Of a stretch of 64,000 nt of DNA, positions 9,554 through 18,549 are shown piece by piece (the first letter of the stretch is position 1; every line of letters starts with the position of its first letter). The translations under genes were made by a program, and so were the position numbers. This DNA comes from CADEFX01 sp963806735 (GTDB taxonomy: Bacteria > Pseudomonadota > Alphaproteobacteria > Rhizobiales > Hyphomicrobiaceae), in the NCBI GenBank assembly GCA_963806735.1, contig CAWEBE010000059.1:1-64000 (forward strand), read 5' to 3'. The notes under the pieces are model-generated. The model was given only the letters and a program-made list of their open reading frames with translations. It was not told the DNA's origin and made no database searches.

Positions 9554-11158
9554 ATGGGACTGAGAAGCATCGGGCGGCTTGCTACAGCGTCCGCTTTGGC
9601 ACTATCGGCCGCGGTCGCGCCGGCTTTCGCAGAGAAGGTGCTGCGTGTGGCCATGACCGCTGCCGACGTGCCGCTTACCACCGGGCAACCGAGTCAGGGT
9701 GGCGAAGGGCTCCGCTTCATGGGAGTCACCGGCTACGACGGTCTCGTGAACTGGGATCTGTCCAGCTTTGAAAAAGCCGCTGTGCTCCGCCCCGGTCTCG
9801 CCGAAAGCTGGAGCGTCAGCGATACCGACAAGACGCTCTGGACATTCAAGTTGCGCAAAGGCGTGAAGTTCCACGATGGATCGGAGTTCAATGCCGACGC
9901 CGTCGTGTGGAATTTTGAAAAGCTGATGAAGCGCGATGCGCCGCAGTTCGATCAGGCGCAATCGATCCAGGGCTCGCAGTACTACGGCACTATCGCCAGC
10001 TGGGCCAAAGTCGACGACTTCACGATCGAGATCAAGACCAAGAAGCCCGACGCCGTGCTTCCCTACAACCTCGCCAATATCTACTTCTCGAGTCCAAAGC
10101 GCTGGGAGGACGTTGGGAAGGATTGGAACAAGTTCGCCTCTCAGCCGTCGGGGACTGGCCCGTGGATGCTCGAGAAGCTCGTGCCGAGAGAGCGCGCCGA
10201 GATGGTGCGCAATCCAAACTACTGGGACCCCAAGCGCATCCCGAAATCCGATAGGCTCGTGCTGCTGCCGATGCCTGATGCCAACACGCGGGTTGCCGCC
10301 CTGCTGTCCGGGCAGATCGACTGGGTCGAGGCGCCGCCGCCGGACGCGATCCCACGGCTGAAGCAGGCCGGCATGCAGATCGTCACCAACAAGTACCCTC
10401 ACATCTGGCCTTACCAGATCAGCTATCTCGACGACTCCCCCTTCAAGGACATACGCGTCCGCAAGGCCGCCAACCTCGCCATTGATCGTGAAGGCATGGT
10501 GAAGCTGCTGGGTGGATTGGCGGTTCCGGCCAAGGGCATGATCACGGAAGGCCATCCCTGGTTCGGCAAGCCGACGTTCGAGCTCAAGTACGATCCTGAA
10601 GCCGCGATCAAGCTGCTGGCGGAGGCGGGCTACGGGCCCAAGAACCCGGTGAAGATCAAGGTCATCATCTCCCCGTCGGGCTCCGGGCAAATGCAGCCGT
10701 TGCCGATGAACGAGTTCGTGAAGGAGAACTTCAAGGAAGTCGGCATCGACATGGAGTTCGAGGTCATGGACTGGGAAGCCTTGCGCGGACGCCGGCGCGC
10801 AGGCGCCTGGGCTCCCGAAAACAAGGGCAAGCACGGTGTGAATAATAGTTGGGCGTTCTGGGACCCCGACATCGGGTTGATCAAGGCCGCTGCCTCCTTC
10901 GAGCCGGTGCCGACCGGGTTCAACTGGGGCAAGTACAACGAGCCGAAGGCTGATGAGCTGGCGACTGCAGCCAAGAACGCCTTCACGGCCGAGGAGCAGA
11001 ACAAGATCCTGGCTGAGCTCCACACCTACATCGTCGATCAGGCGATGTGGATCTGGATGGTGCACGATCTCAATCCGCGCGCCATGTCGCCCAAGGTGAA
11101 GGGCTTCGTGCAGGCGCAGAGCTGGGTCCAGGACCTGACGCCGGTCGATATGCAGTGA
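9554..11158 (+). CDS. Dpp/Opp-type ABC transporter substrate-binding protein (SBP_bac_5)
   Basis: A 534-residue periplasmic binding protein. The N-terminus (MGLRSIGRLATASALALSAA) is a Sec signal ending near VAPAFA. The mature protein has the hallmark GLVNWDLSSFEKAAVLRPGL, LAESWSVSDTDKTLWTFKLR and KGVKFHDGSEFNADAVVWNF segments of cluster C binding proteins for peptides, nickel, opines and similar ligands. Two permeases and two ATPases follow directly. The upstream amide hydrolases suggest an amide, amino-acid derivative or short peptide as ligand. Intact. Confidence 0.93.
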   Translation: MGLRSIGRLATASALALSAAVAPAFAEKVLRVAMTAADVPLTTGQPSQGGEGLRFMGVTGYDGLVNWDLSSFEKAAVLRPGLAESWSVSDTDKTLWTFKLRKGVKFHDGSEFNADAVVWNFEKLMKRDAPQFDQAQSIQGSQYYGTIASWAKVDDFTIEIKTKKPDAVLPYNLANIYFSSPKRWEDVGKDWNKFASQPSGTGPWMLEKLVPRERAEMVRNPNYWDPKRIPKSDRLVLLPMPDANTRVAALLSGQIDWVEAPPPDAIPRLKQAGMQIVTNKYPHIWPYQISYLDDSPFKDIRVRKAANLAIDREGMVKLLGGLAVPAKGMITEGHPWFGKPTFELKYDPEAAIKLLAEAGYGPKNPVKIKVIISPSGSGQMQPLPMNEFVKENFKEVGIDMEFEVMDWEALRGRRRAGAWAPENKGKHGVNNSWAFWDPDIGLIKAAASFEPVPTGFNWGKYNEPKADELATAAKNAFTAEEQNKILAELHTYIVDQAMWIWMVHDLNPRAMSPKVKGFVQAQSWVQDLTPVDMQ

Positions 11159-11239
11159 GGGTGCAGCGCAATCCGGCAGAGGGCTTCGCCTCGCGGCGAA
11201 ACGCTCTGCCGGACCGGTTGCAACGCTTGGGGTAGTGGC

Positions 11240-12192
11240 ATGCTGATCTACGCATTGCGGCGTGTTCTGTACACGATCCCGATCGCGCTCGGCGTGTCGA
11301 TCGTGTGCTTCGCGCTCATCCACCTCGCGCCCGGCGACCCGCTGAGCGCCGTGATCCCGGAGGGCGCCAGCCCCGAGGTCATTGCCCAGATCAGATTGGC
11401 CTACGGGTTCGATAAGCCGCTGCCCATTCAATATCTGACTTGGCTGGGGCGCGTGGTAACCGGGGACTTCGGGTTCTCGATCATGACCCGTCGTCCGGTG
11501 CTCCAGGAAGTGGCGCCAGCGGTGGTCAATACGCTGACCCTGGCTGTTGCTGCCGTCGCCATAGGTTTTGCCGTTGGCATCCTGTTGGGCCTCATCGCCG
11601 GCTACAACAGCGGCACTTATGTCGATCGGGGCGCGACGGCGTTGGCCGTCACGGGCGTCAGCATTCCGCACTACTGGCTGGGGATGGTTCTGATCGTAAT
11701 CTTCGCGGTCAACCTCGGCATGCTGCCCGCGATGGGCATGGGAGCCAAAGGTTCGACGACATTCGCGCTCGATTGGGAAAGCCTGCGCCATCTCATTCTT
11801 CCGCCATTGCGCTCTCCGTCATCCCAGCCGGGATTATCGCCCGATCAGTGCGCAGCACGGTGGCGGAGGTGCGCAAGCAGGAGTTCGTGCAGACCCTCTA
11901 CGCCAAAGGCCTGCCGGCCCGGCGCGTGTTCGTTCATGTCATCAAGAACGCGGCCCCCACGGTTCTTGCCATCATGGGTCTGCAATTGGCGCAGCTTCTC
12001 GGCGGCTCGATCCTCGTCGAGACCGTGTTCTCCTGGCCCGGAACCGGGTTTCTCCTCAACACGGCGATCTTCACGCGTGACCTGCCGATCCTGCAGGGCA
12101 CCATCCTCGTGCTCTCGATGTTCTTCGTCCTCATCAATCTCCTCGTCGACCTCGTGCAGTCCGTGTTCGATCCCCGCATTAGACGGAGCTGA
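11240..12192 (+). pseudogene. DppB-type ABC permease, one frameshift
   Basis: The first inner-membrane permease of the importer. From ATG 11240 the frame reads LRRVLYTIPIALGVSIVCFA and then FALIHLAPGDPLSAVIPEGA, the DppB start, and continues to LRHLILPP. One base is missing near 11805, where the family has LPAIALSV. The other frame then supplies IPAGIIARSVRSTVAEVRKQ, the EAA-loop region (FVQTLYAKGLPARRVFVHVI) and the last helices to the stop at 12192. Repaired length is about 317 residues, normal for DppB. The single lesion makes sequence error as likely as loss of function. Confidence 0.85.
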
Positions 12193-12206
12193 CGCAAAGC
12201 GACCTC

Positions 12207-13113
12207 ATGAGCACGCACCGCCACTCTCGAGACACTGGCGCACTGGCTCCCACTAAAGGGAAGCGGCCAGTCTCGCGCAGTTTCTGGCAGACCGTTGGAC
12301 GTCGCTTGTCGCGTGATCCCGTGACGCTGTTGTGCGTGTCGATCCTGGTCATCATAGCCCTGGCCGCCGATCTTGGCCCCACTGATCGCGCCGCATGATC
12401 CCTACAAGACCAGCATGGTGCGACGGCTGCTTCCGGTCGGCGATCATCGTCATTGGCTCGGTACCGACGAGCTCGGCCGCGACTTGCTGACACGCCTGAT
12501 CTACGGCGGGCGCATGTCCCTGTTCATGGGCTTCATGCCGATCGTGCTGGCGACGCTCATCGGCGGCACGCTCGGCATTCTCGCAGGCTACGCGGGCGGT
12601 GCCGTCAACATGGGTATCATGCGGGTCATCGATGTCTTTTACGCCTTTCCGTCGGTGCTGCTCGCGGTCGCAATATCGGGTGTGCTTGGCGCAGGCATCA
12701 TCAACAGCCTCGTGTCGCTCACGTTGGTGTTCATCCCACCGGTTGCCCGCGTGGCGGAGAGTGTGACGACGCAGGTGCGAAACCAGGACTATGTGGATGC
12801 GGCGCGTGCGACCGGCGCATCGGCGTGGCGCATCGTGTTCGGTCACGTGCTGAGCAATGTCAGCGGACCAATTCTGATCTATGCGTCCAGCCTCATCAGC
12901 GTGTCGATTGTCATCGCCTCCGGTCTGAGTTTTCTGGGTCTAGGCATCGTTCCGCCGGAGGCCGAATGGGGCTTGATGCTGAACACGTTGCGCCAGTCAA
13001 TCTATGTCGCTCCATTCAACGCCGTGCTTCCCGGCGTGATGATCTTTCTCACCTCCATGTGCGCCAACCTGATCAGCGATGGCCTGCGCAGCGCCATGGA
13101 CGTCAAAGTTTGA
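12207..13113 (+). pseudogene. DppC-type ABC permease, one frameshift
   Basis: The second permease. ATG 12207 starts a cytoplasmic leader and first helix (RDPVTLLCVSILVIIALA). One extra base near 12374 breaks LAPLIAPHDPY, which resumes in the other frame and continues HWLGTDELGRDLLTRLIYGG, GGTLGILAGYAGG, the EAA-loop (YVDAARATGASAWRIVFGHV), SGLSFLGLGIVPPEAEWG and the end SDGLRSAMDVKV. About 301 residues after repair. It is translated just after DppB (14-base gap) and is followed after 9 bases by the ATPase gene. Confidence 0.85.
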
Positions 13114-13122
13114 GGAGAGACC

Positions 13123-14210
13123 GTGTCCACTGAGACCCAGACGGCAGGCAAAAATGATGCGCAAGGCGCGCCGGCCGCCAGCGATCCGCGCGACCGGGGT
13201 GGGCCACAGCAACCCATGCTGCTCGTGGAAAATCTGAAGAAGCATTTCCCGATTGCCGGCGGCCTGTTGGGACGCGCGCAGGCGCATGTGAGGGCGGTTG
13301 ACGGCATCTCCTTCGATGTCAAGAAGGGTGAGACACTCGGAATCGTCGGCGAGTCGGCTGCGGCAAATCCACCGCGGCCCGCCTTCTGATCCGGCTGATC
13401 GAGCCTGATGCGGGCACGGTCATCCTGGACGGCGAGCCGGTGGATGTCGGCGTGGGACTCACCCTGCGCGAAATGCGCCGGCAGATCCAGATGGTGTTTC
13501 AGGACAGCTACGCCTCGCTCAATCCGCGACTGACCATCGAAGACTTGATCACGTTCGGGCTCAAGGCCAATGCCTTCACTCGGGCGCAATCGACGAAGCG
13601 TGCCCACGATATCCTGGGTATGGTGGGTCTGGCGCCGGACATGTTTGCTCAGCGCTATCCGCACGAGCTTTCGGGAGGTCAGCGCCAGCGCGTGAACATT
13701 GCGCGTGCGTTGGCGCTGGGTCCGCGCGTTCTCATTCTCGATGAGGCCGTATCGGCACTCGATAAATCGGTTGAGGCGCAGGTGCTCAATCTCCTCCAGG
13801 ACCTCAAGGAGCGCTTGCAGCTTACGTACATCTTCATTTCGCATGATCTCAATGTCGTGCAGTACGTCAGCGATCGCGTGCTCGTGATGTACCTGGGCAA
13901 AGTGATCGAGATCGGGCCCGTGGATCGCATCTACACGGCACCGTTGCATCCCTACACGCAAGGGCTGCTCACCGCTCGCTTGTCGATGGATCCGCGGCGA
14001 CGGGTCGTAGCTGCACCACTGTCCGGCGATCCGCCTAACCCAATCAACCCACCCTCCGGCTGCCGCTTTCGCACGCGCTGCCCCATCGCCGAGAACGTGT
14101 GTGCGACCCGCGAGCCCAGCCTGAACGCAGCGGGAGAAGCAGCACACACAGTTGCTTGCCATGCACACGTCCCAGGCTCGGGCCATAGCCGATCGGCGCA
14201 AGCGGTATAG
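13123..14210 (+). pseudogene. DppF-type ABC ATPase, frameshift inside Walker A
   Basis: An oligopeptide-type ATPase of about 362 residues starting at GTG 13123 after TGAGGAGAG. The leader MLLVENLKKHFPIAGGLLG is of the DppF type. One G is missing near 13357: the sequence reads GESAAANPP, but adding one base gives the Walker A GESGCGKST. Downstream are the Q-loop (MVFQDSYASLNPR), signature (LSGGQRQRVNIARAL), Walker B (VLILDEAVSALD), H-loop (ISHDLNVVQYV) and the C-terminal SGCRFRTRCPIAENVC typical of oligopeptide ATPases. As written the P-loop is destroyed, so either this base is an error or the importer depends on another ATPase. Confidence 0.87.
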
Positions 14211-14225
14211 TGACGAGGAGCGGGC

Positions 14226-15224
14226 ATGCAGAAGATCGCACCGGAGATGCATCGAGGGTCGGCCGACATGCCCCTTGTCGACGTGGAGGATCTGACCGTC
14301 CGCTTCGTGTCTCGCGATCTCGATATTCGTGTCGTCAATGGCGTGAGTTTTCAGATCAGGCAGGGCGAGGTTCTCTGTCTGCTGGGCGAATCGGGCTCCG
14401 GCAAGAGCGTGACACTGCGTGCCCTCATGCGTCTTTTCCCGGATACGGCAAAGCTAACGGGACGGGTCGTGATTGACGGCCACGATATCCTGTCTTTGCC
14501 CCACTCGGATCTGCGCAAGGTGCGCGGACGGCTGGTCTCCATGGTGTTCCAGGAACCAATGACGGCTCTCGATCCGGTGTTCACTATTGGTGTGCAGATC
14601 GCCGAGTTAGTTGCCTGCCATGATGGCGTGTCCATTGCGGCTAGTCGCAAGCGCGCGCTGGAACTGCTCGAGCTTGTCCAGGTTCCCTCCGCGGCGCGAC
14701 GGCTCGATGTCTATCCGCACGAGTTGTCCGGCGGCCTGCGTCAGCGTGCCATGATCGCGCTGGCGCTCGCCTGCCGGCCGAAACTGCTTCTGGCCGATGA
14801 GCCGACAACTGCGCTCGATGCTACGGTGCAGATTCAGATCTTGCTCTTGCTCCGCAAGCTGCAGCGGGAATTGGGCATGGCGACGATCTTCGTCACACAT
14901 GATCTTGGCGTCGCCTGCGAGGTGGCCGATCAAGTCTCGGTCATGTATGCGGGACGCTTCGTGGAGTCCGGTGCCGTCGTCGACGTCATGGATGCGCCGA
15001 AACACCCCTACACCCAAGGTTTGCTGCGCTCGACCGTGCATGGCGGCACCCGGGGCGTACGCCTGGATCCGATCCCAGGCATGCCGCCGGATTTAGCAGA
15101 TCTTCCGAGCGGGTGTTCGTTCGCGCCGCGGTGCCTTCAGGTGAAGGATGCCTGCACTCGTGTCATACCCCCGCTCTGCTCCGTGGGGCATCACCATTAC
15201 TCGCGGTGCGTTCGTCACGGTTAG
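14226..15224 (+). CDS. DppD-type ABC transporter ATPase
   Basis: The second ATPase, 332 residues and intact. Walker A is GESGSGKSVTLRALM, the Q-loop VFQEPMTALDPVF, the signature LSGGLRQRAMIALALA (with L in place of the usual Q), Walker B LLLADEPTTALD and the H-loop VTHDLGVACEVADQ. The C-terminal oligopeptide extension SGCSFAPRCLQVKDAC is present. ATG 14226 follows GACGAGGAGCGGGC. It closes the operon that begins at 5637. The next gene, nadC, is convergent. Confidence 0.92.
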   Translation: MQKIAPEMHRGSADMPLVDVEDLTVRFVSRDLDIRVVNGVSFQIRQGEVLCLLGESGSGKSVTLRALMRLFPDTAKLTGRVVIDGHDILSLPHSDLRKVRGRLVSMVFQEPMTALDPVFTIGVQIAELVACHDGVSIAASRKRALELLELVQVPSAARRLDVYPHELSGGLRQRAMIALALACRPKLLLADEPTTALDATVQIQILLLLRKLQRELGMATIFVTHDLGVACEVADQVSVMYAGRFVESGAVVDVMDAPKHPYTQGLLRSTVHGGTRGVRLDPIPGMPPDLADLPSGCSFAPRCLQVKDACTRVIPPLCSVGHHHYSRCVRHG

Positions 15225-15265
15225 AGTGCGCCGTAGTTGCACCACCCAAAATAGCGCGAGCCGCT

Positions 15266-15295
15266 GCGCCCCACACGATCCAGCCTACGGGGCGC
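15266..15295. terminator. Hairpin between convergent operons
   Basis: GCGCCCC (15266-15272) and GGGGCGC (15289-15295) form a 7-bp GC stem with a 16-base loop in the 90-bp gap between the convergent ATPase and nadC ends. No T-run is present, so it is a possible bidirectional terminator only. Confidence 0.3.
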
Positions 15296-15314
15296 TATCT
15301 CGCAGCATCACCGC

Positions 15315-16169
15315 TCACTCAATATAGTCGAGGCCAATGTCGAGTGCGGTGGTGCTGTGCGTCAACCAGCCGATGGAAATGAGGTCGACACCGGTGGCCG
15401 CGACTGCCGGCGCTGTCGCTGGCGTGATCCGACCCGAGGCCTCGGTGAGCGCACGGCCGCCGACCATGGCTACAGCCCGGCGCAATTTTTCCGTATCCAT
15501 GTTGTCGAGCAACACCGCATCGACGCCAACGGCCAGCACCTCCTCGAGTTGCAGTAGCGTATCGACCTCGATCTCCACCTTGACCATATGGCCGACCGCG
15601 CTACGCACGCGCTCGATGGCTGATCTGATGCTGCCGGCAGCGGCGATGTGGTTGTCCTTGATAAGCACCGCGTCATCGAGACCGAAGCGGTGATTGGCGC
15701 CGCCGCCGACGCGCACGGCATATTTCTGCACGGCACGCAGCCCGGGTGTAGTCTTGCGCGTGCAGACAATATGCGCACGTGTGCCGCGCACAGCTTCGAC
15801 GACCGAAGCCGTTGCGGTCGCAATGCCGCTCAGGTGGCAAGCGAAATTGAGCGCTACGCGCTCGGCGGTCAGGATGCCGCGCGCCGGACCTGTCACTGTG
15901 GCGATCGTATCTCCCGGGGCAAGATGGCTGCCATCAGGCCGTTCAATGACCACCTCGATGGCCGGATCGATCAGCCGGAAGGCCAGCAACGCCAGATCGA
16001 GCCCGGCGATCCGTCCCGGTTGGCGCGCCACCAGCGCGGTCCTGGCGCGCGCCTCGACGGGCACGATGGCGTCGGTCGTGATATCGCCTCGGCGCCCAAG
16101 GTCCTCGAGCAGGGCTGCGCGAACCAGCGGCTCGATCATGATGCTGGGTAATGGTGAGGTAGTCATCAT
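15315..16169 (-). CDS. nadC: Nicotinate-nucleotide diphosphorylase (carboxylating), quinolinate phosphoribosyltransferase
   Basis: NadC condenses quinolinate with PRPP and releases CO2 to give nicotinate mononucleotide, the third step of de novo NAD synthesis in the cytoplasm. The 284-residue protein shows EDLGRRGDITTDAIVP near the start, HLSGIATATA, the phosphate-binding CTRKTTPGLRAVQKYAVRVG, GGGANHRFGLDDAVLIKDNH, VEIEVDTLLQLEEVL, VLLDNMDTEKLR, EASGRIT and a C-terminal GVDLISIGWLTHS. I place the start at ATG 16169, preceded by TTGGAGTGTTG; a GTG at 16175 is also in frame. It begins 24 bases after the nadA stop codon, so the two are co-transcribed. Confidence 0.95.
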   Translation of the reverse strand: MMTTSPLPSIMIEPLVRAALLEDLGRRGDITTDAIVPVEARARTALVARQPGRIAGLDLALLAFRLIDPAIEVVIERPDGSHLAPGDTIATVTGPARGILTAERVALNFACHLSGIATATASVVEAVRGTRAHIVCTRKTTPGLRAVQKYAVRVGGGANHRFGLDDAVLIKDNHIAAAGSIRSAIERVRSAVGHMVKVEIEVDTLLQLEEVLAVGVDAVLLDNMDTEKLRRAVAMVGGRALTEASGRITPATAPAVAATGVDLISIGWLTHSTTALDIGLDYIE

Positions 16170-16193
16170 CAACACTCCAACAGCACGGCGGAC

Positions 16194-17189
16194 TTAGACG
16201 GCCAGCATGCGCTCGACGGCCAGGCGTGCGCGATGCGCGACGTCAGGAACGATCGTCACCTCGGGAGTCAAGGCCTCCAGCGCCCGGCGGATCTTCGGGA
16301 GGGTGATCCGCTTCATGTGCGGGCACAGGTTGCATGGCCGCACGAACTCGATATCCGGGTGCTGAACCGCGACGTTGTCGCTCATCGAGCATTCGGTCAC
16401 CAGCACGACGCGACGCGGCTTCTTGTCGGCGACGTAACTGCCCATGGCAGCGGTCGAGCCGGCGAAATCTGCCTCCGCCACGACCTCGGGCGGACACTCC
16501 GGATGGGCGAGCACGACCACTCCGGGATGTTGCTCGCGCAGCTCGCGAATCTCGGCAGCGGTGAAGCGTTCGTGCACCTCACAATGCCCGGCCCAGGTGA
16601 TGATCTTGACGCCGGTCTCGGCGGCGACGTTCTGGGCCAGATATTCATCCGGCAGCATGATGACGCGATCGACCCCGAGCGACTCGATCACTTTGCGCGC
16701 ATTGCCGGAGGTGCAGCAGATATCCGACTCCGCCTTCACCGCAGCCGAGGTGTTGACGTACGTGACGACCGGCACTCCGGGATAGCGTTCGCGCAACAAA
16801 CGAACGTCGGCGGCGGTGATCGACGCGGCAAGCGAGCACCCGGCATCGAGAGCGGGGATCAGCACGGTCTTGCTCGGATTGAGAAGCTTGGCCGTCTCGG
16901 CCATGAAATGCACGCCGGCGAGCACGATGATTTTGGCGTCCACCTTGGTCGCCTCGCGCGCCAGCGCCAGGCTGTCGCCGACGATATCCGCGACGCAGTG
17001 GAAGATCTCGGGCGTCTGGTAGTTGTGCGCCAGGATGACCGCATCGCGCTCGCGCTTGAGGTCGAGAATAGCGTCGATGTCGGCCGCGAAGCCGGGCCAC
17101 TCGACCGCCGGAATCACGTTCCTCACACGCGCGTGGAGCGGTGCTGTGCGCGCGATCACATCGGCAGAGGGGATGAAGGACGACATCAT
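16194..17189 (-). CDS. nadA: Quinolinate synthase A
   Basis: NadA condenses iminoaspartate with dihydroxyacetone phosphate to quinolinate using a [4Fe-4S] cluster. Landmarks are VILAHNYQTPEIFHCVADIV, GVHFMAETAKLLNP, ALDAGCSLA, TSAAVKAESDICCTSGNA, MLPDEYLAQNV, GHCEVHERFT, LAHPECPPEVV, FAGSTAAM and FVRPCNLCPHMKRITLPKI; the three cluster cysteines are expected in AGCSLA, CCTSGN and NLCPHM. The open frame extends to 17318, but ATG 17189 or 17186 is the likely start: GAGGTGC lies just upstream, and starting further out would put a perfect palindrome inside the gene. NadB is not encoded next to it. Confidence 0.95.
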   Translation of the reverse strand: MMSSFIPSADVIARTAPLHARVRNVIPAVEWPGFAADIDAILDLKRERDAVILAHNYQTPEIFHCVADIVGDSLALAREATKVDAKIIVLAGVHFMAETAKLLNPSKTVLIPALDAGCSLAASITAADVRLLRERYPGVPVVTYVNTSAAVKAESDICCTSGNARKVIESLGVDRVIMLPDEYLAQNVAAETGVKIITWAGHCEVHERFTAAEIRELREQHPGVVVLAHPECPPEVVAEADFAGSTAAMGSYVADKKPRRVVLVTECSMSDNVAVQHPDIEFVRPCNLCPHMKRITLPKIRRALEALTPEVTIVPDVAHRARLAVERMLAV

Positions 17190-17198
17190 GCACCTCAT

Positions 17199-17215
17199 AT
17201 GCTCAAACTGAGCAT
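17199..17215 (-). promoter_or_regulatory. 17-bp perfect palindrome at the nadA start, candidate NadQ operator
   Basis: ATGCTCA-AAC-TGAGCAT has perfect 7-bp arms and a 3-base spacer, and ends 9 bases upstream of the nadA ATG at 17189. Upstream lies an AT-rich TTTATAGGGAGAAAAAAA patch that could hold the promoter. A NadQ-type regulator is encoded 270 bp away. Repression by binding over the leader is the simple reading. This is inference from symmetry and context. Confidence 0.6.
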
Positions 17216-17458
17216 TTATAGGGAGAAAAAAACGAAGCGTCGATGCCTCGTTCGCTAACAAGCTAGAGATGAGCGCCGTTATGTCAAGTGCTGGGTGCGA
17301 AGTTTGATCCGGCGACACGCATCACACATCGGCAGTGAGATGCGATTGGTTGCGCGATGTCGGCGACAAAGAGCACGAGAAATCAAAGTGTAGGCGGCGC
17401 GTGGTTGCCCGTTACATGTGCTGCGAAAGAAAGAAAAATTATGAGCCTGCATCGTCGC

Positions 17459-18394
17459 TCAAACCGGGCGCGACAGGGGCAGCTTGGTTCCAACCAGCGC
17501 CCGCTCGAGCAGAACCTCGCGCCGGAAACGGACCAGCTTGGCAGGGCGGCCACCGGTGTCGGTCGAGATCTCTCCGGTCTCCTCGACGAGACCCTGCTGA
17601 TCGATCAAGCGGCGAAAATTCTGCTTGTGCAAACGCCGCCCCGCAAGCGCTTCGACAGCTCGCTGGAGTTGCAGCAGCGTGAAGCTCGGCGGCATCAGCT
17701 CGAAGACGATGGGGCGGTATTTGATCTTGGCCCGCAGCCGCGCGATGCCTGTAGCCAGGATACGGCGGTGGTCGTGGCTCATCGGCTCGCCGGGGAGCGG
17801 CGGATCGGCGATTGTTTTGCGCCGGGCCGCTTCGCGCACGAGTCCCGCCTCATACAGCAGCTCATAGCGCTGCAACACGAGGTCTTCATTCCAATGCCGC
17901 TCGTCCGCGGTGAACGTGGCATCGATGCGATCCACACGCGCACGGCGCGTGGCAGTGTCGGCAGCTTCGCTCGTCCATTGCCGCAGCCGCGGCAGGATCG
18001 GGCGCACGACCACTGGGGACGGGCCATCGCGCCAATCCTCCCACGGGAGGTAGCGGTACCAATTCTGCCAGCCAGGGCTGTGCTCCCCCGATACGCGCGC
18101 CTCCCGGGTGAGGCCAAGGTAGCTGATGGAGATCATGCGCTCCTCGACGCCACCGTGCATGCGGTCGCGATCGGCGAAGGTATAGAGCTGCTCGAGATAG
18201 CCCAGCGGATGGTGCGTCTGGCGCTCGACCCACGATCGCAGACCCGTTTGCAGGGTGCGATGGCCGGATGCAAAGGGGCCGGACGGCAGTGATTTCCCGC
18301 CCCGGAGTGTGAGCACGCGCGGCTCGTCGTCAGTGACGGCGGCAAGCACCGCCGTCAACTCGATGGCTGCGGCATCTTTGGTGATGTTGGCCAA
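17459..18394 (-). CDS. nadQ: NadQ-type transcriptional regulator of NAD biosynthesis (COG4111 family)
   Basis: A 311-residue protein I recognise as the COG4111/NadQ type: an N-terminal Nudix-related domain (FASGHRTLQTGLRSWVERQT, HPLGYLEQLYTFADRDR, SISYLGLTRE) and a C-terminal winged helix similar to NrtR (SFTLLQLQRAVEALAGRRLH, NFRRLIDQQGLVEETGE, GGRPAKLVRFRREV). NadQ proteins are proposed to repress nad genes in alphaproteobacteria. The Nudix-like domain probably senses a nucleotide rather than hydrolysing it: I see no complete Nudix box. The start is uncertain; TTG 18394 gives MANITKDAAAIEL. It lies on the same strand as nadA and nadC but is separated by about 140 bp from the first possible nadA codon. 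Confidence 0.8.
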   Translation of the reverse strand: MANITKDAAAIELTAVLAAVTDDEPRVLTLRGGKSLPSGPFASGHRTLQTGLRSWVERQTHHPLGYLEQLYTFADRDRMHGGVEERMISISYLGLTREARVSGEHSPGWQNWYRYLPWEDWRDGPSPVVVRPILPRLRQWTSEAADTATRRARVDRIDATFTADERHWNEDLVLQRYELLYEAGLVREAARRKTIADPPLPGEPMSHDHRRILATGIARLRAKIKYRPIVFELMPPSFTLLQLQRAVEALAGRRLHKQNFRRLIDQQGLVEETGEISTDTGGRPAKLVRFRREVLLERALVGTKLPLSRPV

Positions 18395-18549
18395 CGGTGC
18401 TCAAGGCCTATTGGTATCGCTCCGCTCTCGCTCGCACATCGTGCATTGATCTGCAACGGTGCAACGCGGTCACGCACGCGAGAACTGTCAGAGCTTGCAC
18501 CGCAAGCTCGGGGTTGAATTGTCGAGAACCCAGTGCTAACCGTATCTCC

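Noticed and set aside
9602..11791. A 729-codon open frame on the - strand
   Set aside because: It lies opposite the Dpp-type binding protein and permease genes, which have clear motifs, and its own translation is low-complexity Arg/His/Asp sequence typical of GC-rich shadows.
13002..14252. A 416-codon - strand frame
   Set aside because: Antisense to the DppF-type ATPase whose P-loop, signature and Walker B motifs are on the + strand.
16233..17258. A 341-codon + strand frame
   Set aside because: Antisense to nadA, which is unambiguous; no motif in the shadow frame.
15315..18394. Functional link between the amide-degrading operon and the nad genes
   Set aside because: They are convergent and separately regulated, and the isochorismatase-type enzyme lacks clear nicotinamidase features, so proximity is probably incidental.
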